Shown here one piece after another: positions 7,752-18,294 of a stretch of 64,000 nucleotides of DNA. The stretch is from the NCBI RefSeq assembly GCF_014467055.1, contig NZ_CP060696.1, positions 2,046,001 through 2,110,000 of the forward strand, written 5' to 3'. The translations under genes and the position numbers were made by a program. Under the pieces are notes generated by a model, which did no database searches, was not told where the DNA came from, and saw only the letters and a program-made list of their open reading frames with translations. Each line of letters begins with the position of its first letter. Position 1 is the first letter of the stretch. This DNA is from Caproicibacterium amylolyticum. Lineage in GTDB: Bacteria > Bacillota > Clostridia > Oscillospirales > Acutalibacteraceae.

Positions 7752-8902
7752 TCGGCTGCCTCCTGCTGTGCTTCTTCTGCCTCTTCTGCTTCTTCGGAAA
7801 TCAGAATATCCTCCTCCATTTCATCACTGAAGGTGCTGTAATCGCCGAAGGAACCGGAGTAGCTGGACTTGTGCATGATGTGGATATCATCCGGCTCAAT
7901 TTCCAACCCAATGTGCTCACCCACACCGGTGTAGTGGATGGACTGAATCATCCACTTAAAGCCTTTGACATCCACAATAATTTCGTTGTGTACACCCTTG
8001 AACGTTACGTTGGTTACTTCGCCGTGCAGCGGGCTTTTTTCCGGTGCCACAACGTCAATATCCTCCGGACGGATAACCACGTCGACCGGCTCATCCTTGC
8101 GGAAGCCCTTGTCCACACAGCGGAATTTGCACCCTGCAAATTCCGCCAGAAAGTCTTCATGCATCATACCGTCTATGATGTTGGATTCGCCGATAAAGTC
8201 TGCCACGAAGGCATTTTTCGGCTCGTTGTAAATATCCTGCGGCGTGCCGATCTGCTGAATACAGCCGCCGTCCATTACCACAACGGTATCACTCATGGAA
8301 AGTGCTTCTTCCTGGTCATGCGTGACAAACAGGAAGGTAATGCCGGTCTGCTGCTGAATTTTTTTCAGTTCCACCTGCATATCCTTACGCAGCTTCATGT
8401 CCAGTGCACCCAAAGGTTCATCCAGCAGCAGCACCTTCGGGTCATTCACCAGCGCGCGCGCAATGGCAACACGCTGCTGCTGCCCGCCGGAAAGGCGCTC
8501 CACGCTGCGGTGCTCAAAGCCGCGCAGATTTACCATTTCCAGCATGCCTTTTACTGCTGTCCGAATCTCCTTTTCGGATTTTTTGTGAATGCGCATTCCG
8601 AACGCAACGTTATCGTAAACATTCAGGTGCGGAAACAGCGCGTACTTCTGAAAGATCGTGTTGACCTCGCGCTTGTAGGCCGGTGTGTCGTTGATCTTTT
8701 TTCCGTTAAAAAAGACATCGCCTGTGTCTGGCGTGACAAAGCCACCGATAATGCGCAGTGTGGTGGTTTTGCCGCAGCCGGATGGCCCCAGAAGTGTAAC
8801 GAACTCGCCGTCACGAATGTTCAGGTTAAAGTTCTGGAGCACCGGCTCGCCGTCAAACGAAACAGCGATGTCTTTGAGCGAAATAATTGGTTCTTTTTCC
8901 AA
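7748..8902 (-). CDS. potA: Spermidine/putrescine ABC transporter ATP-binding protein PotA
   Basis: The 384-residue ATPase that powers polyamine import. Walker A is GPSGCGKTT (residues 39-47), the signature is [15 protein letters not shown], and Walker B plus D-loop is [14 protein letters not shown]-terminal TOBE-type regulatory domain spans about 260-360. An acidic tail ([15 protein letters not shown]) follows, which is longer than usual. The only plausible start is TTG at 8902, preceded by AAAGGGG; that ribosome site can pair with an upstream leader segment, suggesting translational control. It is the first gene of potABCD. Confidence 0.93.
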   Translation of the reverse strand: MEKEPIISLKDIAVSFDGEPVLQNFNLNIRDGEFVTLLGPSGCGKTTTLRIIGGFVTPDTGDVFFNGKKINDTPAYKREVNTIFQKYALFPHLNVYDNVAFGMRIHKKSEKEIRTAVKGMLEMVNLRGFEHRSVERLSGGQQQRVAIARALVNDPKVLLLDEPLGALDMKLRKDMQVELKKIQQQTGITFLFVTHDQEEALSMSDTVVVMDGGCIQQIGTPQDIYNEPKNAFVADFIGESNIIDGMMHEDFLAEFAGCKFRCVDKGFRKDEPVDVVIRPEDIDVVAPEKSPLHGEVTNVTFKGVHNEIIVDVKGFKWMIQSIHYTGVGEHIGLEIEPDDIHIMHKSSYSGSFGDYSTFSDEMEEDILISEEAEEAEEAQQEAAE

Positions 8903-8913
8903 TAGAGATGCAT

Positions 8914-9084
8914 CCCCTTTGCGGTAATTTAGTTACGTTGAGCCAGGCATGGTTAAACGCTACCCCCGGTACTGTGTCTTTGCTGCGCCCCGCAAAGGAT
9001 TTTTCGCAGTCGATATCAGACATTTGGGCCTGAGGTTCTGCGGCAGCAAAACAGCGCCAAGTTTTCGTTAGATGCAAACGCAAC
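8914..9084 (-). promoter_or_regulatory. Structured potA leader RNA, candidate riboswitch
   Basis: About 170 nt between the predicted transcription start (near 9085) and the potA ribosome site. The first transcribed bases GTTGCGTT (9077-9084) pair perfectly with AACGTAAC (8932-8939), closing the leader like a P1 stem. Inside, CCTTTGCGG (8990-8998) can pair with GCAAAG (8978-8983). It can instead pair over 9 bp with CCGCAAAGG (8916-8924), which contains the potA ribosome site. These two pairings exclude each other. I do not recognise a known riboswitch class. Confidence 0.5.
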
Positions 9085-9091
9085 AACTGAT

Positions 9092-9120
9092 ATAATAATG
9101 TGTATACTTCATTCTGTCAA
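9092..9120 (-). promoter_or_regulatory. Promoter of potABCD
   Basis: Minus-strand TTGACA (9115-9120), a 17-nt spacer and TATTAT (9092-9097). It places the transcription start at about 9085, at the first base of the leader's closing stem. Confidence 0.7.
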
Positions 9121-9231
9121 TGATTTTTTGAAAAAAACGTCAAATTTCTGTAGTATTCTTAAAATGCTGTTAAAAAAGTTCAGATTTACTCTGTTTTCCT
9201 CCTCGATTCTCCTGTTTCCTCTGTCCGCATT

Positions 9232-11226
9232 TCAGTGTTGTGATGTTGCGGATTCCACTGGCAGATGCATGTGTGCGGATGCTTCCCGCCATTTGACCGG
9301 GTAGCCCGCGCCGTGCGAACAAAACACAGAATCGGGTGTGTTTTCCACATCCCGTTCCGGCTCATACGCTGCCTGCTCCACCACCTGCTGTGCATTGTGG
9401 CATGGTTTGTAACCACAGAACGAAAGTGAAATGCTGCCCTGCCCTTTTGTAAATGCAGTCAATTCCGCAGGATAACTCATCAGCTCCGAAACCGGTGCAA
9501 AACCACGCAGCAGCGCATGACCGTTTGTTTCCTCCGGCGGCTCACAGGTACCGTGCATCCGCTGAATATCTGAAATCACTCTACCGGAAAGGGCGAAGTC
9601 CACCTCCGCCGTGAAAGCATACCATGGCTCCAGCAATACGGACTGTGCCTGCATAAGTCCCTGCCGAATGGCCCGGTAGGTCGCCTCGCGGAAGTCACCG
9701 CCCTCCGTGTGCTTCAGGTGCGCCCTGCCGGAAAGCAAGATGACCCGCACATCCGTTAAAGGAGCACCCGTCAGCACACCGCGGTGTTCTTTTTCCAGCA
9801 CGTGTGTGCCAATTAAGTTCTGCCAGTTTCCCGCCAAAACATCCTGCGGGCAGCGGCTGCTGAAGGTAATTCCGCTGCCGGGGGCGCCGGGCTGCAGCAG
9901 CAAATGAACTTCCGCGTAATGGCGCAGCGGTTCAAAATGCCCGCACCCCACCACCGGCGCGGCAATCGTTTCACGGTACAAAATGGAACATTTGCCGAAA
10001 GTGACCGCCAAATGATAACGCTCCTGCACCAACTGTGTCAGCACCTCCAGCTGTACTTTGCCCATTACCTGCACTTCCAGTTCCTGCAGCGGTTCATTCC
10101 ACCGAACGTGCAGCAGCGGTTCTTCATCCTCCAGTTCTCGAAAGCAGGCGAGCACTGTTTTTGCCGGAACGGCGCTGTCAAACAGCACCCGCGCGGAAAG
10201 CATGGGCTGCAAAGAAAAAGCGCCGCCGCGTTTGGCACCTTCTCCGGCGGTGTCACCGGGATTCAGATTCTTCACACCGGTCACCGCACAGAACTCTCCC
10301 GGCCCGACTTTCGGCGCAAGCGTGTAACGGCCGCCCTGATAAATGCGCAGTTCATTGCATTTTTCTTCCGTTTGCTCTTCCCCCGGAACTCTCAGCAAAT
10401 CTTTGGGATGCAGTTCGCCGGACTGTACCCGCAGAAAAACAATTCGGCCGCCATTGTCATGACGGACTTTATAAGCTTTTGCCTGAAACGGCTCGTCCGC
10501 TTTTCCCTGCGGCAGCTGTGTCAGCAGAGAAAGGCCGCAGAGCAGCGAATCTACTCCCTCACCGGAAAGTGCGGCACCGGTGAACACCGGAACCAATTTG
10601 CGGCTGCTGAACAGTTTTTGCACGTTTGCAAGCCAAAGCTCCGGTATGTATCCCTTTTCCAAATAGGTTTCCAACAGCGTGTCATCAAAATTTGCCGCCG
10701 CTTCCGCAAGTGATTCTTCCATGGTGCCATCCTGATGCAAACCACCTGTAAAATCCACACATGGTGCGGTAAGTTCTTTGCAAAACTCCTGAACAATTTC
10801 CTTTGGCCTGGCACCGGTTCGGTCAATTTTGTTGAGAAACAGCATGGTTGGAACCTGCTGCTCCCGCAAGAGCCGCCAAAGTGTGCGTGTGTGTCCTTGT
10901 ATCCCCTCCACGCTGCTGACTACCAGAACTGCACAGTCCAGCACACTGAGGCAGCGCTCCATTTCTCCCGAAAAATCCACATGGCCGGGAGTGTCCAGCA
11001 GAGTAAAGCGTCTGTCCCCCACTGTAAAAGCAGCCTGATCTGCAAACACCGTAATGCCCCGCTGCCGTTCAATATCCGAATAATCCATAAATGCTTCCTG
11101 CCGGTCAACGCGCCCGGCTTTACGCAGTGCACCGGACTGATACAGCATCTGTTCAGAAAGTGTGGTTTTGCCTGCATCCACATGCGCCAGAATGCCCACA
11201 GAAGTCATTGCCGGTATCTCTGCCAT
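9232..11226 (-). CDS. TetM/EF-G-like translational GTPase
   Basis: A GTPase of the elongation factor G family, closest in layout to ribosomal protection proteins (TetM/TetO/Otr). The G-domain motifs are complete: AHVDAGKTT, RGIT, DTPGHVDF and NKID. EF-G domains II-V follow. The C-terminus (FCSHGAGYPVKWREASAHMH) is typical of chromosomal, uncharacterised TetM-like proteins in Clostridia, not of acquired tet genes. It probably acts on the ribosome; tetracycline resistance should not be assumed. The ATG at 11226 is preferred because GAGGA lies just upstream; an ATG at 11241 is also possible. It is monocistronic. Confidence 0.8.
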   Translation of the reverse strand: MAEIPAMTSVGILAHVDAGKTTLSEQMLYQSGALRKAGRVDRQEAFMDYSDIERQRGITVFADQAAFTVGDRRFTLLDTPGHVDFSGEMERCLSVLDCAVLVVSSVEGIQGHTRTLWRLLREQQVPTMLFLNKIDRTGARPKEIVQEFCKELTAPCVDFTGGLHQDGTMEESLAEAAANFDDTLLETYLEKGYIPELWLANVQKLFSSRKLVPVFTGAALSGEGVDSLLCGLSLLTQLPQGKADEPFQAKAYKVRHDNGGRIVFLRVQSGELHPKDLLRVPGEEQTEEKCNELRIYQGGRYTLAPKVGPGEFCAVTGVKNLNPGDTAGEGAKRGGAFSLQPMLSARVLFDSAVPAKTVLACFRELEDEEPLLHVRWNEPLQELEVQVMGKVQLEVLTQLVQERYHLAVTFGKCSILYRETIAAPVVGCGHFEPLRHYAEVHLLLQPGAPGSGITFSSRCPQDVLAGNWQNLIGTHVLEKEHRGVLTGAPLTDVRVILLSGRAHLKHTEGGDFREATYRAIRQGLMQAQSVLLEPWYAFTAEVDFALSGRVISDIQRMHGTCEPPEETNGHALLRGFAPVSELMSYPAELTAFTKGQGSISLSFCGYKPCHNAQQVVEQAAYEPERDVENTPDSVFCSHGAGYPVKWREASAHMHLPVESATSQH

Positions 11227-11313
11227 CGTTCTGTTCCTCATTTCTCATTTGATTCTTATTTTCAGTATACCACAATACCACAAAAACGCACTTCCACCCG
11301 TAAAATACACAAA

Positions 11314-11343
11314 GAGCCGCTGTTCTGCACAGAACAGCGGCTC
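11314..11343. terminator. Hairpin between the isomerase operon and the GTPase gene
   Basis: GAGCCGCTGTTCT and AGAACAGCGGCTC form a 13-bp perfect stem with a short loop. On the minus strand it is followed by TTTGTG, so it may end the isomerase transcript before the GTPase gene. Confidence 0.55.
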
Positions 11344-11457
11344 CAGGGGGAAATTATGAAGAAAGAAAAAGAGTTGTAAACAAAAGGATAGCGTTGAACT
11401 GGACAGCAATGTTTTTAGCTGGCTTTGTGCAACCAAAAACTGTCGTGAAAAGGCAAG

Positions 11458-12942
<1,485 letters not shown>

Positions 12943-12998
12943 AGTTGTAAACCTCCATTTTTGTTTGTAGTATGTGCAGTAACGAAAGGATTTTTTCT

Positions 12999-13619
12999 TT
13001 ATACGCGCAAATTCTTGCCAGTCAGGCCAATAAAAGCGCCGTCTTTGTCCAATCCGCTTTCCGGGTGGGCAATCAGCCACTTGTTCTGTGCAAACAGCAG
13101 TGCGTCCTCGCCGGACTTCTGCGGCACAAATTTCAGCGGCTCATTGGTGCCCTTTGGCAGGGCAACCATACAGCGGAACTTGCCGTTTACGCTGCACGGT
13201 GCATAATGCAGGGTGGTTGCGTAAACCTCCAGCAGTGTGCCTGCCGGAACCAGAAAAGCTTCCATTTTTGCAGTGTCGTACTGATGTGTTTCAGGGTCGA
13301 TGTCCTGCTCTTGGCCAAGCAGCAGGATCAAATCAGTTGCAGCATAATTAATTTCACTGCTGCGGTGGTACTCCACAGCGTCCAGCTGATGGTTTTCACC
13401 GTTGCAGTAGCCGACCTGCGTCGGCAGGCCGCCGAAAAGCCGCTCGGAAACTTCCTGCGCTATCGGCAGACTTTCCAGTGCAGAAATGCCCGGCTCATAG
13501 ATTACGTTGTTGGGAGCGGTCAGTTTTTCCATGGCCTTCTGCAAAGCAGAACAGTCAAAATCTGTGAGGACCCGGCCGTAAGGGACGAACGCCGGAGTGT
13601 CTATTTTTTGAATCTCCAT
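12999..13619 (-). CDS. DUF4867 family protein
   Basis: A 206-residue soluble protein matching what I know of DUF4867, a family found beside sugar isomerases in Firmicutes. Typical segments are YCNGENHQLDAVEYHRSSEI, LILLLGQEQDI and VPAGTLLEVYATTLHYAPC, which suggest a cupin-like fold that may bind a sugar. The ATG at 13619 has AAGGAGG upstream; a longer in-frame start at 13664 lacks a ribosome site. It is the first gene of the operon with the isomerase. A role such as mutarotase or ligand-handling partner is possible, but no activity can be assigned from sequence. Confidence 0.75.
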   Translation of the reverse strand: MEIQKIDTPAFVPYGRVLTDFDCSALQKAMEKLTAPNNVIYEPGISALESLPIAQEVSERLFGGLPTQVGYCNGENHQLDAVEYHRSSEINYAATDLILLLGQEQDIDPETHQYDTAKMEAFLVPAGTLLEVYATTLHYAPCSVNGKFRCMVALPKGTNEPLKFVPQKSGEDALLFAQNKWLIAHPESGLDKDGAFIGLTGKNLRV

Positions 13620-13651
13620 GTCATCCTCCTTGTTTGCTTGTTTGGTAATTT

Positions 13652-13665
13652 TGTGCTCGTGCACA
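13652..13665. promoter_or_regulatory. Candidate LacI-family operator 1
   Basis: TGTGCTCGTGCACA carries perfect TGTGC/GCACA arms around 4 bases. It lies between the DUF4867 promoter region (TTGACA at 13700-13705, minus strand) and that gene. A related palindrome sits just before the lacI-type gene. Confidence 0.5.
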
Positions 13666-13737
13666 TGTTCATCTATACCCTAACATGCAAACAGTAAATT
13701 GTCAATAAAATTCTGAAATTTTTTAAAAAAATTTTGA

Positions 13738-13766
13738 TTGACAAACGGATTGGACTATTTTATAGT
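13738..13766 (+). promoter_or_regulatory. Promoter of the LacI-family regulator
   Basis: TTGACA (13738-13743), a 17-nt spacer and TATAGT (13761-13766), upstream of the TTG start at 13805. Confidence 0.7.
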
Positions 13767-13776
13767 AATAGTGAAA

Positions 13777-13788
13777 TGTGCACGCACA
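13777..13788. promoter_or_regulatory. Candidate LacI-family operator 2
   Basis: TGTGCACGCACA repeats the TGTGC/GCACA arms of the site at 13652-13665 with a shorter centre. It lies at the start of the regulator's transcript, directly before its ribosome site, a good position for autorepression. Confidence 0.45.
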
Positions 13789-13804
13789 CAAAGGAGGTGT
13801 TCCA

Positions 13805-14833
13805 TTGGCAGTCACCATAAAACAGATTTCAGAATTAAGCGGTGTTTCCCGCGGCACAGTGGACCGCGTACTCAACGGGCGCGGGCATGTTGCTCCGGAA
13901 AAAGACGCATTGGTTCGCCGGGTAGCCAAACAGCTCGGCTACCAGCCCAACATGGCCGGCAAGGCACTTGCCGCACGCAAAAAATCCTACACCATCGGTG
14001 TGCTGCTCTGCTCAGAGGGCAATCCTTTTTTTGAGGAAGTGATTCGCGGAGTACGCGCCGCTGCCAAAGAGCTTGCGGATTTCGGTGTACAGGTACAGCT
14101 GCACACCCGCAAAGGTTACAATGATATCCGTTTGGCAGAGGAAATGCACACGCTGGCAAAGGACCTGCACGCTTTGGTGCTGACTCCGGTAAACAGTCCT
14201 ATTGTTGCAGATGAAATCAACACACTGACCGACTCCGGCATGCCGGTTGTCACGGTAAATACCGACATTGAGGGCAGCCGGCGCATCTGCTACGTTGGCA
14301 GTGATTATGCGGCAGGCGGGCGCGTTGCCTGCGGAATGCTTCGCCTGCTGACCGGTGGGAAAGCACACCTCGGCATTTTAACCGGCTCTCTGAAGGTACT
14401 GGGACACAACCAGCGCATAGCCGGTTTTCGGGAAGTCATGAAAAAGAACTGCCCGAACTTTACCCTTGCAGAGTTGGAAACAACTGAGGATGACGACATT
14501 ATCGGTTACGAAAATGCCAAACGGATGCTCTCTGCCAATCCGGAAATCGATTCTCTGTTTCTGGTTGCTGCCGGCGTTTACGGTGTTTGCCGCGCTGTGC
14601 AGGATGTCCGCCGCGAAAACCCGCCGAAAATCGTCTGTTTTGATGCTACCCCGCCGGTACGGGAACTAATGCAGGCTAATATTGTACAGGCAGCCATTGA
14701 CCAGCAGCCTTTTCGGCAGGGATATGACTCCGTACAAACCGCCTATCAGTGCCTGCTGACCGGTGAGCCGCCAAAAAAAGACCGTATTTTAATGGAAAAC
14801 CAAATCATTATCCGTGAAAGTATCCTGCGGTAA
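13805..14833 (+). CDS. LacI/RbsR-type transcriptional regulator
   Basis: A 342-residue repressor. Residues 3-50 form the LacI HTH with VTIKQISELSGVSRGTVDRVLNGRG-type sequence and the hinge GYQPNMAGKAL. The rest is a periplasmic-binding-protein-like sugar sensor (IGVLLCSEGNPFFEEVIRGV, then YVGSDYAAGG). The start is TTG at 13805, 5 nt after AAGGAGGTG. It lies between the isomerase operon and the kinase gene, both of which it probably controls through the TGTGC/GCACA palindromes. The effector is probably the module's sugar or its phosphate. Confidence 0.88.
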   Translation: MAVTIKQISELSGVSRGTVDRVLNGRGHVAPEKDALVRRVAKQLGYQPNMAGKALAARKKSYTIGVLLCSEGNPFFEEVIRGVRAAAKELADFGVQVQLHTRKGYNDIRLAEEMHTLAKDLHALVLTPVNSPIVADEINTLTDSGMPVVTVNTDIEGSRRICYVGSDYAAGGRVACGMLRLLTGGKAHLGILTGSLKVLGHNQRIAGFREVMKKNCPNFTLAELETTEDDDIIGYENAKRMLSANPEIDSLFLVAAGVYGVCRAVQDVRRENPPKIVCFDATPPVRELMQANIVQAAIDQQPFRQGYDSVQTAYQCLLTGEPPKKDRILMENQIIIRESILR

Positions 14834-14936
14834 ACGAACTTTTGCAGGCTGCTTCCTAAACGGACGAAACTTTGTTTAATTTGTAGAATTTACTTTAAAT
14901 AACTTCATATAATTATTTTTAAGGAGCTGAATTGAA

Positions 14937-16454
14937 ATGCAATATCTGATTGGTATCGACATTGGCACTTCCGCAACAAAAACTGTTCTATTTGATGAGG
15001 ATTGCCGCGTAATTGCAAGCGCAAGCGAAGAATATCCGCTGTACCAGCCGCAGAACGGCTGGGCTGAACAGCATCCGGAGGATTGGAAACATGCCGTCCT
15101 CGCAACCCTCACCACTGTTCTGAAAAAGTCCCGTGTACAGGGCAGTGACGTAAAGGGTATTGGCCTGTCCGGCCAAATGCACGGCCTTGTTATGCTGGAT
15201 GAAAACAATGAAGTTATCCGCCCGGCAATTATCTGGTGTGACCAGCGCACCGGCAAAGAGTGCGATGAAATTTACGAACGCGTTGGCCGTGAACGCTTGA
15301 TTCAGATCACCGCCAACCCGGCACTGACCGGTTTCACCGCTTCTAAGATTCTTTGGGTTCGTAACAATGAGCCTGAAAATTACGCCCGCTGCAAACACAT
15401 CCTGCTGCCAAAGGATTATATCCGTTTCGTGCTGACCGGTGTTTTCGCGACTGATGTCAGCGATGCCTCCGGCATGCAGCTGCTGGACGTTCCGAAGCGT
15501 CAGTGGAGTGAAGAAATCCTGCAGAAACTGGATATTGACCCCGCACTGCTTGCAAAAGTGTATGAATCCCCCGAAATCACCGGTGAAGTGCTGCCGGAGG
15601 TTGCGGCGCAGACCGGCCTTGCCGCCGGAACACCGGTTGTCGGCGGCGCTGCCGACAATGCGGCGGCGGCTGTTGGCACAGGGATTGTAACGGACGGCCG
15701 TGCATTTACCACAATCGGTACCAGCGGCGTCGTTTACGCGCATACCTCCAAGGTTTCCATTGACCCCAAAGGCCGCGTGCATACTTTCTGCTGTGCAGTT
15801 CCCGGCTGTTGGCTGGTTCTGGGCTGTACGCTTGCTGCCGGCCTGTCCCTGAGTTGGTTTCGCGACAACTTCTGCCAAAATGAAGTTGGAACAGCAAAGG
15901 GCATGGGCGTAGGCGCTTACTATTTAATGGATCAGGAAGCCAAAAATGTGCCGATTGGCGCAAACCGCCTGCTGTACCTGCCCTACCTGATGGGCGAGCG
16001 CTCCCCGCTGCTTGACCCAGACGCGCGCGGTGCGTTCATTGGTTTGTCCGGCATTCACACCAAGCGTGATATGCTGCGTGCCGTAATGGAGGGCGTTACC
16101 TATTCCCTGCGTGACTGCTACGAAGTGCTCAAAGAAATGGGTGTGCACATTGATGAAATGATGGCTTGCGGCGGCGGTGGAACCAGCCCGCTGTGGCGCC
16201 AGATGCTGGCGGATGTTTACAACTGCCAGGTCAACACCGTGCAGTCCGAAGGACCGGCACTGGGTGTTGCCATTCTTGCCGGTGTCGGTGCGGGGATGTT
16301 CCCAAGCGTGCCGGAAGCCTGCGCACGCTTCCTCGGCAAAGACAAGACCTGCGAACCAATCGCAGAAAATGTGCCGCAGTACGAGCATTTCTACAAGATT
16401 TACAACAAATTGTACGGTGATTTGAAAGACAGCTTCCATTTGCTGGCAGAATAA
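14937..16454 (+). CDS. xylB: Xylulokinase-type FGGY carbohydrate kinase
   Basis: A 505-residue FGGY-family kinase that phosphorylates a ketopentose, by similarity D-xylulose to xylulose 5-phosphate. Family landmarks are IGIDIGTSATKTVLFD at the N-terminus, GLSGQMHGLV, WCDQRT, and the catalytic-Asp segment GGAADNAAAAVGTG. The nucleotide-side motif MACGGGGTSPLWRQMLADV follows. Length matches XylB. AAGGAGCTG precedes the ATG. Its partner isomerase here is FucI-like rather than XylA, so the substrate may be a different ketose such as ribulose or a deoxyketose. Confidence 0.85.
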   Translation: MQYLIGIDIGTSATKTVLFDEDCRVIASASEEYPLYQPQNGWAEQHPEDWKHAVLATLTTVLKKSRVQGSDVKGIGLSGQMHGLVMLDENNEVIRPAIIWCDQRTGKECDEIYERVGRERLIQITANPALTGFTASKILWVRNNEPENYARCKHILLPKDYIRFVLTGVFATDVSDASGMQLLDVPKRQWSEEILQKLDIDPALLAKVYESPEITGEVLPEVAAQTGLAAGTPVVGGAADNAAAAVGTGIVTDGRAFTTIGTSGVVYAHTSKVSIDPKGRVHTFCCAVPGCWLVLGCTLAAGLSLSWFRDNFCQNEVGTAKGMGVGAYYLMDQEAKNVPIGANRLLYLPYLMGERSPLLDPDARGAFIGLSGIHTKRDMLRAVMEGVTYSLRDCYEVLKEMGVHIDEMMACGGGGTSPLWRQMLADVYNCQVNTVQSEGPALGVAILAGVGAGMFPSVPEACARFLGKDKTCEPIAENVPQYEHFYKIYNKLYGDLKDSFHLLAE

Positions 16455-16468
16455 AACCGTATCATAAA

Positions 16469-16505
16469 AAATCCTTCCCTGCAAAAACAGGGAAGGATTT
16501 TTTGT
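16469..16505 (+). terminator. Terminator after the xylulokinase gene
   Basis: AATCCTTCCCTG and CAGGGAAGGATTTTTTG form a 12-bp stem with a T tract. It probably also serves the convergent gene ending at 16507. Confidence 0.8.
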
Positions 16506-16506
16506 T

Positions 16507-17127
16507 TTATAGCAACCCGCCATTTACCGAATTGTGCGGAAATGCTCTTAATGCAGGAGAATCATATGGCAGTTCCACAACGAATGGTTCCAATGGAGAA
16601 CGATAATGCAAATCAAACAGGATATTCATGGTATGCACCCGCGAAAGCAGTTCTTCATTCTTCCCTTTATCTTCATAAAAAGCAAGAAACTGCTGCATTG
16701 CCTGATAAGGTTTTAAGTTCTTTTCGCCGCCCAAATCTTCGGGCAAAGCGCCGCAGGTGTACTGCCGAAGATGATTCTGATAATCTTTCCAGTTTGAATC
16801 CGACAGCGGCTGTAAAGAGAATTTCTGTGCAACCACCCGCAAAAAGTCCGGATAGCACGTCTTGATTTTTTCCATTGCCTGCTGTTGGTCTGCAAATTGC
16901 ATCAGCAGACGATTTTCTGTCCCGTTGATAGTTATCGAAACTGGGTAAATACACCTTAACCCCCACTGTGTGGAGATGTCCTGCTCTGCAGGAACCGGCT
17001 CATTGACTTGCTTAATTTCGATTTTTTGCTGTAAAGTGGTTCGGGAATCAGCACACTGGGAAGCTGCACAAGCAGAACCCATAGTGACCACTGCGGCAAG
17101 AACGATTAGAATTCTCTTTTTCTTCAA
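16507..17127 (-). CDS. Secreted protein of unknown function
   Basis: A 206-residue protein with a clear export signal: KKKR followed by a hydrophobic stretch ending GSACAAS. A Cys at the cleavage region could suggest a lipoprotein, but the -3 residue is Gly, so signal peptidase I cleavage is equally possible. The remainder is soluble, with several Tyr/Trp and five further Cys residues. I recognise no domain. The start is TTG at 17127, with GGAGGTG upstream. It stands alone between the kinase gene and the convergently placed end of cysK. Confidence 0.65.
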   Translation of the reverse strand: MKKKRILIVLAAVVTMGSACAASQCADSRTTLQQKIEIKQVNEPVPAEQDISTQWGLRCIYPVSITINGTENRLLMQFADQQQAMEKIKTCYPDFLRVVAQKFSLQPLSDSNWKDYQNHLRQYTCGALPEDLGGEKNLKPYQAMQQFLAFYEDKGKNEELLSRVHTMNILFDLHYRSPLEPFVVELPYDSPALRAFPHNSVNGGLL

Positions 17128-17292
17128 AGCAGAGCACCTCCATTATTTCACTCATTTTACGCCTTTTGGAACGCACTGTCAATTTTGTAATAAACGTTCA
17201 CTAAAGTTTCCTATGTTCAAGTGAAATATAAAGTTGCTTACTTTCCATTTAAGGAACTGCAGAAAGCTATGTATTATCGGTTCCTTTGCTAT

Positions 17293-18279
17293 TTAGTCCT
17301 CTGTATACAGATTTGTGGAAAGATAGCGCATACCGGTGTCCGCCGCAACTGCTACAATGCGTTTGCCCAAATTTTCCGGCTTTTTTGCTTCCCGAATGGC
17401 CGCGAACACAGCCGCACCGGAAGAAGTACCCAGCAAAATACCGTCAGTTCCAGCAAGTTCTTGTGCCGTTTCATAGGCCTGTGCGGTTTGTACGTCCAGC
17501 ACTTCGTCATAAACCTGCTGGTCAAGTGTCTGCGGAATACGTTCTGGTGCAATCTGATAAAAGCGGTGCACACCAGTAATTTCTGCTACATTCGGGTGTG
17601 CCGCATCCGCAACGGAGTCCAGCGAAGGTTCCACTGCGATGACCCGCAGTTTTGGGTTCTTGGACTTCAAATACCGTCCGGTGCCGGAAACTGTGCCGCC
17701 GGTACCAACGCAGGCAGCCAACACGTCCACTTCTCCCCGTGTGTCTTCCCAAATTTCCGGCCCAGTCGTTTTTTCGTGCGCCTGCGGATTTGCCGCGTTG
17801 GAAACTTGGTCTATAAAAAATACATTCTCCTCTTTTTCTAACAGGCGGCGAAGCTCCGCGACTACTGCCACAAAGTCCCCATCCGTTTCCGCGCCCACTT
17901 TTGCAAGCTCCGGCACCTGCGACATATACAGTAACTCCGCTCCATAGGCGTGAATCATGGTCTCACGCTCTTTGCTGACACCGTCCTGCATATACAGCCG
18001 CAGGTGGTAGCCTTTTGCTGCCGCAAGCGCTGCTAAACTGATGCCGGTGTTTCCACTGGTCGTTTCCACAATGGTGTAGCCGGGTTTCAGCTTGCCGCTT
18101 TTTTCCGCTTGCGCAATCATATTTTCCGCAATGCGGTCTTTTACGCTGCCGGTAGGGTTAAAATACTCCAGCTTCACCAGCAGGTCAGCCTGCAGATGGT
18201 GCTTTTTGATGTAGCCGTTCAGACGCAGCAGCGGTGTGTGCCCAATCAGTTCTGTTATAGAATCCCGAATTTCGCTCAT
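17293..18279 (-). CDS. cysK: Cysteine synthase (O-acetylserine sulfhydrylase)
   Basis: A 328-residue PLP enzyme that makes cysteine from O-acetylserine and sulfide, and can also act on related thiols or desulfurate cysteine. The PLP lysine is K47 in NPTGSVKDR. The substrate loop ETTSGNTG and the phosphate-binding GTGGTVSG are intact. Length fits CysK/CysM. It starts 15 nt after the ATP-binding gene of an amino-acid ABC transporter and is the last gene of that operon. This ties the transporter to sulfur amino acids. It belongs to the same minus-strand block as the nitrogenase-like genes. Confidence 0.92.
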   Translation of the reverse strand: MSEIRDSITELIGHTPLLRLNGYIKKHHLQADLLVKLEYFNPTGSVKDRIAENMIAQAEKSGKLKPGYTIVETTSGNTGISLAALAAAKGYHLRLYMQDGVSKERETMIHAYGAELLYMSQVPELAKVGAETDGDFVAVVAELRRLLEKEENVFFIDQVSNAANPQAHEKTTGPEIWEDTRGEVDVLAACVGTGGTVSGTGRYLKSKNPKLRVIAVEPSLDSVADAAHPNVAEITGVHRFYQIAPERIPQTLDQQVYDEVLDVQTAQAYETAQELAGTDGILLGTSSGAAVFAAIREAKKPENLGKRIVAVAADTGMRYLSTNLYTED

Positions 18280-18294
18280 TTTAATTCCCCCTTT

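Noticed and set aside
6028..8905. Long plus-strand open frames of 420 and 387 codons opposite potABC
   Set aside because: They mirror the pot genes, translate to His/Asn/Gln-rich sequence without family features, and lack promoters and ribosome sites.
8932..9084. 6S RNA or a known riboswitch (FMN, lysine, cobalamin, glycine, guanidine)
   Set aside because: The long closing stem suggested these, but their conserved sequence boxes are absent and the element leads directly into the potA ribosome site.
9232..11226. Acquired tetracycline resistance gene
   Set aside because: The family match is real, but there is no mobile context and the C-terminus resembles uncharacterised chromosomal proteins.
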